Origin: Gadus chalcogrammus
Taxonomy: Eukaryota; Chordata; Actinopteri; Gadiformes; Gadidae
DNA: 64,000 bases
Assembly: GCF_026213295.1 (NCBI RefSeq)
Contig: NC_079427.1
Location: 35,629,318-35,693,317 of the forward strand
Reading direction: 5' to 3'
Of the stretch, positions 22,671 through 34,676 are shown piece by piece. The notes beneath the pieces are model-generated. The model saw only the letters and a list, made by a program, of their open reading frames with translations. It was not told the DNA's origin and made no database searches. The translations under genes were made by a program, and so were the position numbers. Positions within the stretch are counted from its first letter, which is position 1. Each line of letters starts with the position of its first letter.

Positions 22671-23118
22671 CAAACTGGCCTGTTCCCTAGAGGAGCAGTA
22701 TGGGGAATCCAAGTTGAAACAACTTGCCCAAAGGTTCAGACTTGATGACAGAAAAATTCTTGAAGGCTATAGGATTTTAAGGGATTTTAAGGATAACTCA
22801 AGCATCATTCCAGAAAACCTTGCACCACTCCTGAATATCGACCATCTCATTCCAGTTAGCACTGCTGAGTGTGAGAGGGGGTTCAGCTTAATGAACATCA
22901 TAGTGTGCCCCCTGAGATGCAGTCTGCGCTTGGTCACAGTGTCGTCCTTGATGTTTATTCAACTGAATGGCCCACCACTCAGCCACCATAAAGTTCAATC
23001 CAACACGTATGTGAAGTCCTGGCTGGTGAAGCACAGGGGAGCCATGAACTCCAGAACACGCCCCTGCAAGGCAGGACCTGACGTGGAGGACAAGGAGGCC
23101 CTCTGGGTACTACTGTGA
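22671..23118 (+). pseudogene. hAT transposase C-terminal dimerisation exon
   Basis: After a TTTTCCCAG acceptor the reading KLACSLEEQYGESKLKQLAQ continues without a stop for about 149 codons. LIPVSTAECERGFSLMNII is the hAT dimerisation block with the catalytic Glu; the tail YVKSWLVKHRGAM and a stop follow. The style matches KIAA1586/ZMYM-like hAT proteins of fish. It cannot act alone because the RNase H core is missing. Confidence 0.8.
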
Positions 23119-23410
23119 AAAGCATGCATACTAATACACACACATACACACATGCCATAGATAGATAGTTCTTAATCTACACATACTTTTCTTTACTGTT
23201 GAAATTTGAATAACTTGAATAAACTACAAACACATTCATTGACTGTCATTGATTGATTTAATATGACTTTAATTGATAACATAATGGAATATAGCCAGGC
23301 TAGCCTTACAGAGTCGCAACACTTTGCGTTGTGTTGTGTCGAGGTCGGTCTGATCAAAAAATTCATAGTTTACCCACCTCTAATTTGACCACTACAGCCC
23401 TGCCTGGCAC

Positions 23411-23535
23411 AAAAGGGGGAATAAATAACAAAAAAACATCGGTATCGGCATCGGCTATCGGCCAAATTGTTATTTTAAACATCGTATCGGTATCCACCCA
23501 GAATTTCACAATCGATGCATCCCTAAAAAAGATCT
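23411..23535 (-). mobile_element. hAT end fragment (GGGATGCATCGAT)
   Basis: Read on the minus strand, 23,525 downward gives TTAGGGATGCATCGATTG, followed by repeated CGATACCGATAC words. This is the same class of terminus as 27,926-30,273 (TAGAGATGCACCGATTG). The partner end is not in sight. Confidence 0.5.
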
Positions 23536-23794
23536 GAGGAGCTGAACTCCAAGACCTGGACTGTGTGTGGTGACCGCCTGAAAAGGAAGGCAAGGTCAAT
23601 ATCCACAGATAAAACACCAGGGATGCAAACACATGTATGACAAAAAAAGTGTGTTGAATTTTTTTTTTTGGAGTAATATCCTATTAACATGAGAAGGCCT
23701 GTGCTATATGCTTCAATAAATAGGAAATGATATTTAGTAGAAGAAATTACCACACATAGCAGGTCACGGGCAGTGATGGAAAGGTCCTCACGAA

Positions 23795-24851
23795 GAACGA
23801 TTATTTTAATAATCAGTTAATCTGTCGATTATTTTTTCGATTAATCCATGAATCGGATAAAAAAAATAAACATTTGGAATTTCCGCATCTTTATTCAAAA
23901 ACTGAACATTACTTCAAATTCACAGTGCAGACTGAAGTGTAAAAATACCAGGTTATTGCTCCAACGTCCCGGAACTATTAAAAGTAATATTAAATAATAA
24001 AAATAATAAAAAAACATAACTGGGATAACACAAAAAAAAAACTACAATGTATGATATACTTTTATATGTATATAAGGGATGTCCATGGTTAACCGGTCAA
24101 ACCTATTGATACCATTTGAGACTCCTTGAAATAGAACTTGTTATATTGCTTTAATTGCTGATAAGATGATGATAGTTCAAGATAGGACATTAAACAGGTC
24201 ATAATTCTATCTTTACTATCTATTTTATATTACTGGGAAAACAAGTTTTCACCAAAATCTCAATTATTATTTTTTTTTTTCTGTTGCATTTGAACGCATC
24301 AATCATATTACTGAGCCGACCTGAACACATCACATTTGACACTGTTTGTGACCATTGGTCAGTTTTTCTTTTTAAGCTAACTAGCTCTATATCCTGCCAA
24401 TTTTAACATGGATTTAAAAACGGCATTACTATTTTTAACTGACGGGACTTTCTACACCGTCCGGTTGTGTGATTACTACGCGTTGTCGACTCCGAGCCCG
24501 TCGGCAAAACGTCTGCAGCAGCAGCTGACAGAGTTTTCGGTTGGACTAAACGGATACTGAGTTGAAGGAGTTTTAACCCAAAGACAGTGAAGGTACAACA
24601 CTTTTATGTAGGCCTACAGTCCAGTTTTAAGATATGACCAAAATACAAGCTGTTGTCGCTCACACTAAAGCTCGCTGTGGATGAACCATGCATGAACCAT
24701 GAACCAACCTGTCGGCAGCTGGCTGTAAACAGTGCTGCGCCTATGAGTAACTTATTAATCGCACGACACAACGAATCGACGACCAAATTCGTTGCCAACG
24801 CATTTAGTAATCGATTTTTATCGATTTTATCGATTTGTTGTTGCAGCCCTA
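23795..24851. mobile_element. hAT-type repeat with CGATTAATCGAT ends
   Basis: The left side has ACGATTATTTTAATAATCAG and TCGATTATTTTTTCGATTAA. The right side ends ATCGATTTGTTGTTGCAGCCCTA, the complement of the widespread fish terminus TAGGGCTGCAAC. The left terminal bases are degenerate and no target duplication was seen. Confidence 0.55.
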
Positions 24852-25578
24852 AAGACAACACATATCAGCGTGACAGCGATAAGGTCTTTAATTGGTCAGC
24901 ATGAAGGCAGATTTGTATTACTCTGTAAAGTGCTGTACGTAGACACGGAGAGCCCTCTCCGTAGCGCTACGTACGCATCCAATATCTTTTAACCATCCGT
25001 CGACGGAACAGAGATGGACGGAGATAAGATTTTAAAAGGTTTAAAACTTTAATTAGAACACTTTTTACATGGTCAGTAGCAGGGTGGCAAATTACTTTAA
25101 AAAAAAAAAGCAATTAGTTAGTTATTAGTTACTTCTCCCAAAAAGTAACTAACTAGTTACTCAGTTATAAATTATAAAAGTAGGCCAAAGTATACTACTC
25201 CAACTCCGTTACTACAGAGACCCCTCGAGCCATCGAAATTCTCCGTCGGGATGTTGGATACGCAATGCAATTCGCCGCCTGATCGATCTTATATAATGAT
25301 TACTAACCATGTCAATAGTGTTGTGAATAAACTTCAAAAGCTTTTCAAATCTTATTTGGTGTTTTATTGGTCCTTAATGTACAAAGTAAATAAGGTTTAA
25401 AGTCAAACCGGGAAGCGAAATTGCGAATCCTACTATGTCCACGCCAATAACCTGAAAAGACACGCCAGCCTCAACTACCGATTGGTCCGTCACACACATC
25501 ACCCCTATCTTTGATTCTACCTTCTGTGGATTCGACTACCGCACTTTTACTAGCTTGATATTAGATGCTATGGTTAGG
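24852..25578. other. Repeat ends, no gene
   Basis: 24,921-24,985 (GTAAAGTGCTGTACGTAGACACGGAGAGCCCTCTCC) recurs inverted at 31,420-31,467, and a relative lies at 4430-4480. 25,410-25,460 (GAATCCTACTATGTCCACGC) recurs inverted at about 31,000-31,020. These are probably the outer shells of older elements around the 25.6-30.9 kb nest, but target duplications could not be fixed. Confidence 0.5.
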
Positions 25579-26381
25579 GTTAGGGGTAGGGTTGGGTATC
25601 GTTTGGGTTTTATCCTATACCGGTGCCTACTCTGTACTTTTCAAACGGTTCCGGTGCTAAAACGGTTCTCGAACCGGCACTTAAAAAAACGAAACCGCAC
25701 ACACTTGCATACATGCACGACTTGTTATGGGTTTCACATTAAGCAGAAAGTCAGCGGACACTGAGTTGAATGTCAACGATGTTTGCTAGCCTACTTGATA
25801 TGCAAGATTTACGGTTGCCATTAAATTACTTATATTAATAATTTATAATAATTAATATAAGTAATTTAATTTATAATAACAATTATTATATTACTGATAA
25901 ATATCTGTAAAAAAAATAATTACTAATAATATTAATTACTCGCTGAAAGCAGGCAAGCACGCATCATGGCGCAACATTACTGCCAAAGTCATATTAAGTA
26001 ATATAACTCAGGTGCGCAAGGCAGCCACAGGAGGAGACGCCAACATTGTTTTCAACCGCTCAGTACTGCGCTGTATTAATTCCCAAGTTTTGAAAAGAAA
26101 AAGTATTTGAAGCGAATAACGACTCTGTTTTTGATTTGTTTATTTGGTTTTGAACGGAAAGTTTTGGATGCATGCATCGGCTTTGAGTTTGTTTGTTTGT
26201 TACTTTAAAATTACATTAGCTCGCAACACACCCACACACATGTTCATTCACGTTCACCCACTACAACCTGCCGATCTTCAATCAAAACAACATCAAGTAA
26301 GCGATGCCGCAGCGCGTTGACAAGTCCGTCCCGAGGCGCCCATAGGCTTTATGGTTTATATCAGGGGTTTTCAAAGTGTGA

Positions 26382-27208
26382 CCCTGCGTTCACACCAAAA
26401 GATGCATTTGCTGCCCGAACGCGTTGACGCCGAGGTTTTGCGGCGAGGCAAATCAAGTTTTGCGGCACAGCAAAGGTTTTGAGGCGCTGCAAACGTTTTG
26501 CTGCGCCGCAGTTTTGCAGCGCGGGAAGTTTCGCGGTGCTTTTGAATTCATTCACAACCGACATTACGAGCATTGCATGTCTTTACCTGTTGTGGAAGAG
26601 GGAGAGACGTCGGAATGCCCGTCGTTTATGGGTTCATGAGACCATTCGGAGCCTGGAAGGCTGGTGCTGCCTGGCACCCAACTGGGTTTTGTTTGGGGTT
26701 GTTATGCTAGCCCTTTAACATACTTATACATACACATACTACTATAGTTTAGTTTAACTGTAAACACAACTACACTACAGAATGCTGATTTGTGGGGTTT
26801 TTCGAGTTACTAAATAAATGTAACGGTAGTGAACTCTAGGTCACTCCAAGGGAGTAACACTGATTGGCTGTTACGGCATGTCACTCAGTGGCAACGCCTC
26901 CGTGGCAACGCTGTTGAACGCTGATTGGCTGTCATCACGCGTTTGCTGCCGAAAAGTTGAAATATTTCAACTCGAGCAGCATTTGACGCGCCGCAAAATA
27001 CGTGAATGCGCCCGCCGCCCGTGCCCGGCAGCGGGCACGGGCATGCCGCACTGCAAATCTGATTTTGACGCGCCGCAAATCAAATTTTGCTGCCGGTTTT
27101 CTCGGCAGCAAATGCTGCGGCAGCAAAGCAGCAACGCGTCTCTACATACACTTTGAATGGGATCGTGACGCGCGTCAACTTTTTGCATCTTTTGGTGTGA
27201 ACGCAGGG
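26382..27208. mobile_element. Harbinger-type MITE
   Basis: The ends are 25-bp inverted copies beginning CCCTGCGTTCACACCAAAAG, flanked by TGA on both sides (26,379-26,381; 27,209-27,211). A three-base duplication fits PIF/Harbinger. The interior is rich in TTTTGC/GCAAA words pairing between halves (GCGGCGAGGCAAATC, GACGCGCCGCAAA). It carries no gene. Confidence 0.85.
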
Positions 27209-28484
27209 TGAGAGAGTGAGCCCCCCCTCAGAGAAAACATTTCAGCTGTTTTCTCTGTCATTGCCCCCCCCACCCCCCACTTTTTTTTTTCTAAATACCT
27301 GTGTTTTGAAAGCTATTTTAATTATTTTACACATTTTAAACATCTCTGATCATAATTTTAACATTTGAAACATATTTTTTAATCATTGCAACATCTTTGT
27401 GTGTTTTTAAACACATTTCTTAACACAATTTAACAACTTTATCTAAGCATGTTTTAGCTTAACCTTTTTTAAATACATTTGAACATCTTAATCTGTGTAA
27501 ACTGCCAGTCGAATCAGATCTGCATTTTCAGTCCAGAAATTAGACTAATCGGCGGGGTTTGTTTATCGGCGTTGCTATGGTGACCTACATTATTATAAGC
27601 AACTGAAAACGATGCCGGTAAGAAACTAAAACTGTGATTCTGAAAAAAGTATAAATGCTATCAAAATTCCGTTTAGATAGTATTGAAGATACAAGTGTGT
27701 AGATTTGTTTAATGGTTTGAACGATGGTAAACGGTTGGAAAAGGAATGAGTTATGATGTCTAGAAGTAGGTGTATCAGAATGGGCTGACGTCTTCAATGA
27801 AAACAGCTGAAAACGAAGCGGTATGAAACTAAAACTGTGATTCTGAAGACCTTTTAAATGATATCGAAATTCTGTTTCGATATTATTGAAGATACAAGTG
27901 TGTAGATATGTTAAATGGTTTGCACTAGAGATGCACCGATTGCAAAATTCTTGGCCGATACCGATTTCCGGTTTTTAAGGAGGTCTGACCTGCCAAAACC
28001 GTTTTTCCCGATACCGATTTTCTAAGAAATAATTATAATCATATAATAGACACCATATTTGTTGGCTTGAGTACCCTTCTCCCAGACAACATTTTGCTTA
28101 TATAACTGCAATTAAAACCACAACTAGTGGTAGGCTATATGCTATCATAACTCCCCTTTTCAAGAATAAAACATCACAAATAAGAAATAGAGTGAGAGTT
28201 TCAACAGTGCCTCCTGAGCAGATTTATTTTGAACACTGACATTCAGTCCAGTTTACAGGTCAATAACTAGGATAAAACTAAAATAAATACAAACAAAAGA
28301 TAAAGTGCACTATTATGTACTGAAAATAAACTGGTTCTCAAAGTAAATTGCACATTTCAGGCCTTTGACCTCTCTAAATAAAAAAGTGCATCATAATATG
28401 GGATAAAAAAAAACCATCAATACAAACAGGTAGCTTTAGGTTGTGATCAAAGTACTCCATCCCACTCCCAATGCAATCACTTAA

Positions 28485-29551
28485 AGGGGTAGTTCGGAAT
28501 TTTGGACATAGGGCCTGATTCCGAAGTGAGCATTGGTATTCTATATCACTGGAGACAGTTTAACACATTTCATTCAGTTCTTCTAGTTGCAGAGTTCGCT
28601 CGTGCTAGGCTAGCGCACGTCAACGGGCAATGCTATCCTGCTATTAAAAACAGTCTTACCCACTCCACAGTACACCCGAGGTAAATCAATTATAACGACA
28701 GACTATAAATCTAAATGTCTGTTTATAGAATAATGTTAGAAATAAAACCAACCTTGCATTGCATTTTGAGGGAATTGCGGGGTATCAGCAGCAGTGTTTA
28801 TATTCCTGTACGTAGGCTACGGCAGCGGCGGACTGATACCTAGGTTACCTGCCGCTGTCATTGCTACAAACGCAGAGTACAGTGAACGAAGGAATTCTAC
28901 AAGCGTCGGCCACGTTTGGAGGAGTTAGCGATGCATCTGCTTTTGAAGACGATTATGAGGAATTTGTTGTATCCAACGAACCGTACAAGTACGAGCCGGT
29001 GTTTTGATGTCAAAGCCAGCAGCAACAAGCCACAGTTGAGTCCTTTCTGGATCTCGCACTGGAAATTGGTGGAAACCTTGTGGTGCCCACCTGTACCGTT
29101 TATTTCTACAATTTCTAAAAGCACACTGAACCATCATGTTGCCTAGTCTTTCAATTGCGCTTCTGTCCCACGCTTCTCTGTTTACGTTCTGTCGTGATTC
29201 GGTTACAAACCTAACCAGCGCATAGTAGAATTCCGCTTCTGCTGAGAAAGTAGTCCCTCGATGATTCATGCGTTGCAAGGTTAGTTTTATTTCTAACATT
29301 ATTCTATCAACACAGACATTTAAATCTATAGTCTGGCGTTATAATTGATTTACCTCGGGTGTACTGTGGAGTGGGTAAGACTGTTTTTAATAGCAGGCTA
29401 GCATTGCCCGTTGACGTGCGCTAGCCTAGCACGAGCGAACTCTGCAACTAGAAGGACTGAATGAAATGTGTTGAAAACTGTCTCCAGTGATATAGAATAC
29501 CAATGCTCACTTCGGAATCAGGCCCTATGTCCAAAATTCCGAACTACCCCT
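28485..29551. mobile_element. Kolobok-like element, TTAA target, long TIRs
   Basis: The inverted ends begin AGGGGTAGTTCGGAATTTTG and pair for about 245 bp (28,485-28,730 with 29,308-29,551). TTAA lies on both sides (28,481-28,484; 29,552-29,555). TTAA duplication plus a THAP-domain relic inside fits the Kolobok superfamily; piggyBac also uses TTAA but does not carry THAP. Read on the plus strand, FEDDYEEFVVSNEPYKYEPV near 28,940-29,005 may be a second, opposing relic. Confidence 0.8.
28985..29134 (-). pseudogene. THAP zinc-finger relic
   Basis: MVQCAFRNCRNKRYR carries the opening M-V-x-C-x4-C of a THAP finger. FHQFPVRDPERTQLW is the conserved FHxFP and Trp block. The C-terminal CxxH pair and AVPTIF-like end are not seen. 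THAP fingers bind transposon ends and are associated with P and Kolobok transposases. It is a partial domain inside a short element. Confidence 0.7.
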
Positions 29552-29557
29552 TTAAGC

Positions 29558-30079
29558 TCACGTTAGAAGTCCAAATGTCTGTTGTGAAACTGACCGGGGA
29601 TTTAGTGCCGTCCAGCAGTTTGTGTATATGGCTTGAAACTCTCTCAAACAACTCGGGCAGCGCTGTGTCAGAAAAAAGTACCGCCTACTTGGTAATTTGT
29701 ACCCTGGACTCAGGTGTTTCATCAGGTTTACGAAGCCTTTATCCTGTACTACGCTAAACGGCTGGTCGTCCAGAGCCATGAACTCCATTATTTTCTTAGT
29801 GGTGGCGTTGGACTTTTCAGTGTTGATGTCGAACATAGCAGCCATGGTGGAGGGTTGTTGTGGTTGCTGCGACTCTGCTGCATCCCTCCTCTTAGCGGCA
29901 GTGTCCTTATATGTGCTAAACACACCTGGGTTCTTCTTTTCCAAGTGGCGTATTAAGTTTGTTGTTCCAAATGTCTTAGGCGTTGATCCCCCACGGCTTA
30001 TTTTTGACTTGCAAGCATTACAAACGGCGTGTTTTGGGTCGTCCTGGCACACAGTGAAATAAGTCCAAGTCAGCGACAT
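29558..30079 (-). pseudogene. BED-finger hAT transposase, N-terminal part
   Basis: From MSLTWTYFTVCQDDPKHAVC the reading shows a BED zinc finger: aromatic WTYF, CNAC as the Cys pair, then NLIRHLEKKN. The final zinc ligand, normally His, is Asn here. MAAMFDINTEKSNATTKKIM, ALDDQPFSVVQDKGF and LSPGYKLPSRRYF are the conserved N-terminal block of ZBED1-like transposases. The reading fails around the TTAA insertion at 29,551, and no catalytic core remains. BED fingers bind the transposon ends. Confidence 0.82.
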
Positions 30080-30874
30080 GTTTTCTTCCCGAGTCTTGCT
30101 AGTTTTTAGCTGTTGTGCTCTGGGCGCCTTGAGCTGCTACGCACCGCTCATGCGGGTGAGTTTGATCGGCCGAAAACCGGAAATTACGACAGTGACCGGC
30201 AGGTCACCGTGTGGCCGATTGGATATAAAACCGGCTTTTTTAAATCGGTGGCCGATTGATCGGTGCATCTCTAGTTTGAACGAAGATAAACGGTTGAAAA
30301 TTTATTCAGTTATGTTACTTCTACAGTTGAAGTACGACTGATGATTTGAATCATCAACTTTCAGGGTTTTTTCGGGTTTATCTTTTTCTCACGTCGCGCC
30401 CCCCCTGAAGAACTCTGGCGCCCCCCACAGTTTGAAAACCACTGGTTTATATGTTTGAAAGCCGTGACACACTCTTTTACCAGTTGGCCTGAAATACCAC
30501 GCCTCGCAGTTATGGACCTATAAAAGAAAGTCGTAGTCGTACCATTCGTGTTTAGCGCAACATTGAAAAGGGTCCCGTCTGAAACAGTGTCTGAAACACG
30601 CCGGTATGGCGGTATATAAAAAAAATCATATCCTAACAAAAATACACACCGTTATTCAGTGTGAACCGGTATAGCGCCCAGCACTAACACAAGTTGACGC
30701 CGCAACACCATGGGGGCGGGGCAGGGGGCGTTAAAAAACGCCAGCCCCCGCTATGAGGAACCGAAATGTGCGTTCTTATTCGATCTCGTTACAACCGTTT
30801 ACGTCGGAACCGGTTCCCTACTGGAACCGGTTCCCTACTGGAACCGAGTTTCGGTGCTCAACCCTAGTTAGGGG

Positions 30875-33407
30875 TGAGGGATTAGGTTTATTTTGTGACG
30901 CTCTCGAATGCTCACAGCGAGGGTACCGTAGAGTTCTAAAGCGTCCAGTTGAGTTGCATGTAACCCGGCCAATCACAGACAGAGTATGGTGGGTCTTCGC
31001 GTGACCATAGTAGGATTCATAAATTGTCGGTGCTGTTAGAGGAGCATTTATAATTGTTTACTACTTTAACGGCACCAACAATCCAAAACCCAAGTGGAAT
31101 CTAGATGGAAAAAGTGTTTGGTGCAAAACGTGAGCAGCTTTTACTACTTCGCCACCTACAGAGTTTGTTATGTACGATCATTCAAAAACCCCATGGTATT
31201 TCCCATAGACATTTGATCGATGGAACCAAGAGCCACGGAGGCGGGACTTATTCTCCAGAGGTCTATACGCAACCGGAAAAAGTGATTCAGGAAAAAAAAA
31301 ATTGTTGGACCAATCACAGCCCTTTCCGTCTCCGCCGTCTTCGTTGCGTCGAGGGATAGTTAAAAAATATGGGATACACACGTAGATCTACGGAGAGATC
31401 TACGGAGAGGGTCTCCGATGACGGAGAGGGCTCTCCGTGTCTACGTAGGCTACAGCACTTTACGGAGTAGTATAAACCAGACTTAACTAGTTACTGTGGA
31501 AAGTGACTATTGTGTTACTTCAAGTACATTGTGATCAAATAATTTGGACCCCCACTCCACCCCTCTTTAATGGAACTCAAAATACATGTCAATGTTCATG
31601 CACGGAAGCATGCAATGTTGAAAGATGCTTGAATTACTTGACACCGACGTGGAGAGGCACTTTGTCCAGCGCATAATGTGCATTTCACGATGTCACCCTT
31701 TCATTTAATTGCTTTGAGGGAAAAGTAATTCAATCCACTTCCATTTAAAGAAGGCTGTTTTTGGATTACTTGGGCTCGCCATTCCTGTTTCTTGTTGACT
31801 CACTTGTGTCGTTGTGTGTCCGTGCTTAAGTTTCGACTTTGTGTAAACACCCGCCCAACTCTACCTCTGATTGGCTCACCGTGACATAATACTCTACCTC
31901 AGCCAATCGTTATCACTAATGCGATTGTCTCGTGCCGACTAACCAAGGATGAACAGTAAAGAGAGAGAGCGAAATCTAGTTGGTCTGATGAAAAAACAGC
32001 TTCAATTATAGTAACGCGCCAACTTTTTTGGAAGTAACGGTAACGGTGTTATAAGGATTGGAAGAGTACTCAATTAGATTACTCGCGCACCGATCGCCCG
32101 TCATTTGCATGCCTGAAACACACCCTGGACACACCTTGTCACACAGCTTTTTCCCAAGAGCTTTGGCCTCCATCACACCCTAAACCCCCGCCCCTCCCAA
32201 ACCCTCCCCCCTACCCCAATTGTTTTCACCATTTCTGTCATTTTGACTTTGTCTTTGTATCATTTTCTTATTTGGGGACAGAGACGCATTCGGAAGTGCA
32301 TTTTCAGAAGTGCTGGCTACAATTTTTTCTCTCTTTAGTGCCGGTAATGAAAGGTTCTGAAAGACGGCATACCCATGTAGCTAATTACTAAGGAATAAAA
32401 TGTATACAAAATCTGTCTGGCACGTTTTATGAAGAAAACGTTTCCAAAAAAGCATCGGACATATGACCCAGTTCTGCTCCATGTATCCAATGTTGACAAC
32501 GTGACATGACATGGCTAAGCTAACAACATAAACAAGAAGAGCTAGGAATGGAAATTAACTGCGCGTTTAAGTTCAGAAGGGCCGAACGTGTGGCTACACA
32601 CTCGTCAAGATTGAAAAAGAAAAAAATATTTGTTGCACAGAACGCTGTATCACATCATGGGCTGGCTGTTCTCAATTCCCAACACGCATTTCATCCAATC
32701 TAGCCTGCATCAGGCATTCGAACCCAAACTCATGGACTCCCCCCCCCCCCCAACAATTATTCCAGAATTCAAGTGAAGCAAGAATGACCAAAAGTCACTT
32801 TGTGTCAACAAGAGACTGACTCCACCGACTATCAATTACAAGTTAAAACAGCCGACCACTTGAAAAAAAAAAAGAAATAACTTCACATGGTGTGTCTTTT
32901 TACAATTTATTTGTTACCAGCATTCATAGTGTTGATCAGAAGAGAAATAGTCTGCCAAAGACGTTGACGTCGCCTAGCAACTGAAGACGCTGGGGTTGAA
33001 AATTTACCAGACTACTTGAGGAGTGATACCAAAGACGCCATTAGAGGCAAAAAGTTCTTTGTTTTCCTTGACAGCAGTCAATTATACTTAGCAACGGTGA
33101 ATTATCAAATATAACACACCGCCGGAAGTTGTGAAGAGCCCATACAAGTAAACTGAGAATTCCACGGCATTGAGAAGACCCGTGTAATAATCCATAATAA
33201 TTCAACTACCCGGTAGGTTATTATTTTTTACAGGTGGTGGGTACAAAATTAATCTTGACGAAATCTGGTGGGGACGCGTCCCCGACGCCTATGTATTTGT
33301 CATCGTCTTATTTTGTCTTTTTATGTTTTGTGTCATTTAGACATTTAAACACCAAACTGTATTTCATTGTGTATTACAATGACAATTAAACTCCTTGAAT
33401 CCTTGAA
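30875..33407. other. Repeat mosaic, no gene
   Basis: 31,050-31,290 matches the spacer of the foldback at 19,060-19,290. 31,380-31,467 holds CGGAGAGGG repeats pairing with 24,921-24,985. 32,878-33,000 (AACTTCACATGGTGTGTC, GCATTCATAGTGTTGATCAG) is repeated at 53,973-54,075. 33,280-33,407 ends like a LINE 3' tail (TGTATTACAATGACAATTAA then CTCCTTGAATCCTTG). No coding sequence was recognised. Confidence 0.5.
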
Positions 33408-33545
33408 AGAGAGGACACAAGGAGAGGACAGACCAACAAGGAGAGGACCAAAGGAGAGGACAGACCAACAAGGAGAGGACACAAGGAGAGGACAGACCAA
33501 CAAGGAGACCAACAAGGAGAGAAATCAAGGCGAGGACAGACCAAA
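33408..33545 (+). repeat. GGAGAGGACA minisatellite
   Basis: Irregular repeats of AGGAGAGGACAGACCAACA with shortened variants (AGGAGACCAAC, AAGGCGAGGAC) directly follow a LINE-like 3' tail. Confidence 0.85.
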
Positions 33546-33912
33546 AACTTATTGTGTAGGTATACTATGGTAGTCTATAAATTAATGTAGGTATTTAGCA
33601 TGGTGTATAATGGTACATTGAGTGGCACAAAGTAGACTACATAAACTTCTAGCCTCAGCATGGGGTTAGGATATATATGACAGTCCCTCCAGAAAAACAC
33701 GATTATGCGATCGCATAATTCAACGCATAATCAGCCTAAGGCTGCATATTCATGCAGGGGGCGGCATTTTTTCAAATATGCCGCACTTTCACCGCATAAA
33801 TGGCCAATTTCCACGAAAAAAGCAGCGATTTCCCCCTGTTGCCATGGGAACGTTATGGAGTGACGTAATTACGCAACGTGAACATCATCGCAAACCCCGC
33901 GACGAAGGCAAG

Positions 33913-34047
33913 ATGAAGCGGTCTCATTTGCCAACAAAGATAAGTGCAAAAGACTGTGCAAAGCAGTTTGCAAAGCATGTTGGACCACAGGCGGAAGTCA
34001 ACTCTGGAAAACCACTTTGCCGCAGTCAAATATGCAAGGATGGTTAA
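33913..34047 (+). pseudogene. hAT transposase N-terminal relic, CGGBP1-like
   Basis: MKRSHLPTKISAKDCAKQFA followed by NSGKPLCRSQIC resembles the start and first Cys pair of the BED-like finger in CGGBP1-related fish hAT proteins. It stops after 44 codons. The assignment rests on a short match. Confidence 0.45.
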
Positions 34048-34630
34048 AAAGATGGACGTTGAGGGAGAGGGGATGGAGGATGAGGAATGATTGGCTAGTG
34101 TTAGAGGCTACGCAGTTAGTTTTCATTTTCACAGTGGACTGTTGTAGTTTCATTCAATGAATTGATGCAACTTTGCAGTTGTAAGATTGCACTTTTTTAT
34201 TACTCTTTTGAAAAGCTTCCTCTGTAAAACAGGAACATTTATTTTTTTATATTTTATTTATTCATTTTTACAGAAGTTGTAGCAGATTCTTTTTGTAAAG
34301 CTACAGAAGTTGTACTCAATGTTTTGTAAGTTTGAGCCATGTTTTAAGGTCTCAAATAAAACAAGATGAGAACTTAAATATTCCAATTTACAATTAGGGC
34401 ATTTAGCAGTTGCTTTTATCCAAAGCGACTTACATCGTTTAATACACACATTGGCCCTCATTTATCAAACGAACGTAGAAATGAGCGCAAATCTGAATGC
34501 ATGATTCATCTTACGATTGGACCCACGTGAGATTTCCGAAACCTTCGTATCACACCAATCCCAGCGTACGAAGAATCTTGGTGTTGATAAATACGGCGGC
34601 TGAGATCGATCGTAATTAACGTAACACACC

Positions 34631-34641
34631 CATATAAAAGC
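34631..34641 (+). promoter_or_regulatory. TATA-like box before the Myb-like gene
   Basis: CCATATAAAAG lies about 40 bp before the ATG at 34,677, a plausible core promoter inside the Harbinger terminal region. Confidence 0.45.
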
Positions 34642-34676
34642 ACGTCTTCAGAAGTCTCGCCCCTAACTTTTACGAC

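Larger units (their letters stand above)
21750..23402 (+). mobile_element. hAT transposon, internally deleted
   Basis: The ends CAGGGCTGTAGTGGAGGGTAA and (minus strand) CAGGGCTGTAGTGGTCAAAT are flanked by perfect 8-bp copies, CCTGGCAC (21,742-21,749; 23,403-23,410). It retains the first and last pieces of a transposase gene and has lost the catalytic middle. The perfect duplication suggests a fairly recent insertion. Confidence 0.92.
27926..30273 (-). mobile_element. hAT transposon, third level, ZBED-type
   Basis: The ends TAGAGATGCACCGATTG and (minus strand) TAGAGATGCACCGATCA are flanked by GTTTGCAC / GTTTGAAC (7 of 8 equal). It carries the first part of a BED-finger transposase on the minus strand and a Kolobok-like insertion. 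Confidence 0.88.
26362..30444. mobile_element. hAT transposon, second level
   Basis: The ends CAGGGGTTTTCAAAGTG and (minus strand) CAGTGGTTTTCAAACTG are flanked by perfect GTTTATAT (26,354-26,361; 30,445-30,452). The CCCCCC / GCGCCCCCC subterminal runs are typical of this fish repeat. It hosts a Harbinger MITE right at its left end and a third hAT. Confidence 0.9.
25587..30866. mobile_element. hAT transposon, outer level of a nest
   Basis: The ends TAGGGTTGGGTATCG and (minus strand) TAGGGTTGAGCACCG have perfect 8-bp flanks, GTTAGGGG (25,579-25,586; 30,867-30,874). The own sequence is only about 1.2 kb; the rest is nested insertions. No transposase of its own was seen. Confidence 0.9.

Noticed and set aside
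22696..22914. Zisupton or KDZ similarity for the hAT C-terminal exon
   Set aside because: The block around AECERGFS is the hAT dimerisation signature and the flanks are 8-bp hAT duplications.
25571..25600. TTAGGG-like words suggesting an interstitial telomere
   Set aside because: Only about two imperfect units, and they coincide with the target duplication and terminus of a hAT. The CCCTAACCCTAACCC at 19,836 is likewise only two units.
29558..30062. Plus-strand readings opposite the BED-finger transposase
   Set aside because: Antisense shadows; only the minus strand shows a BED finger and conserved hAT block.
33408..33545. CRISPR-like array
   Set aside because: The repeats are contiguous and irregular with no unique spacers, in a vertebrate genome; it is a minisatellite.
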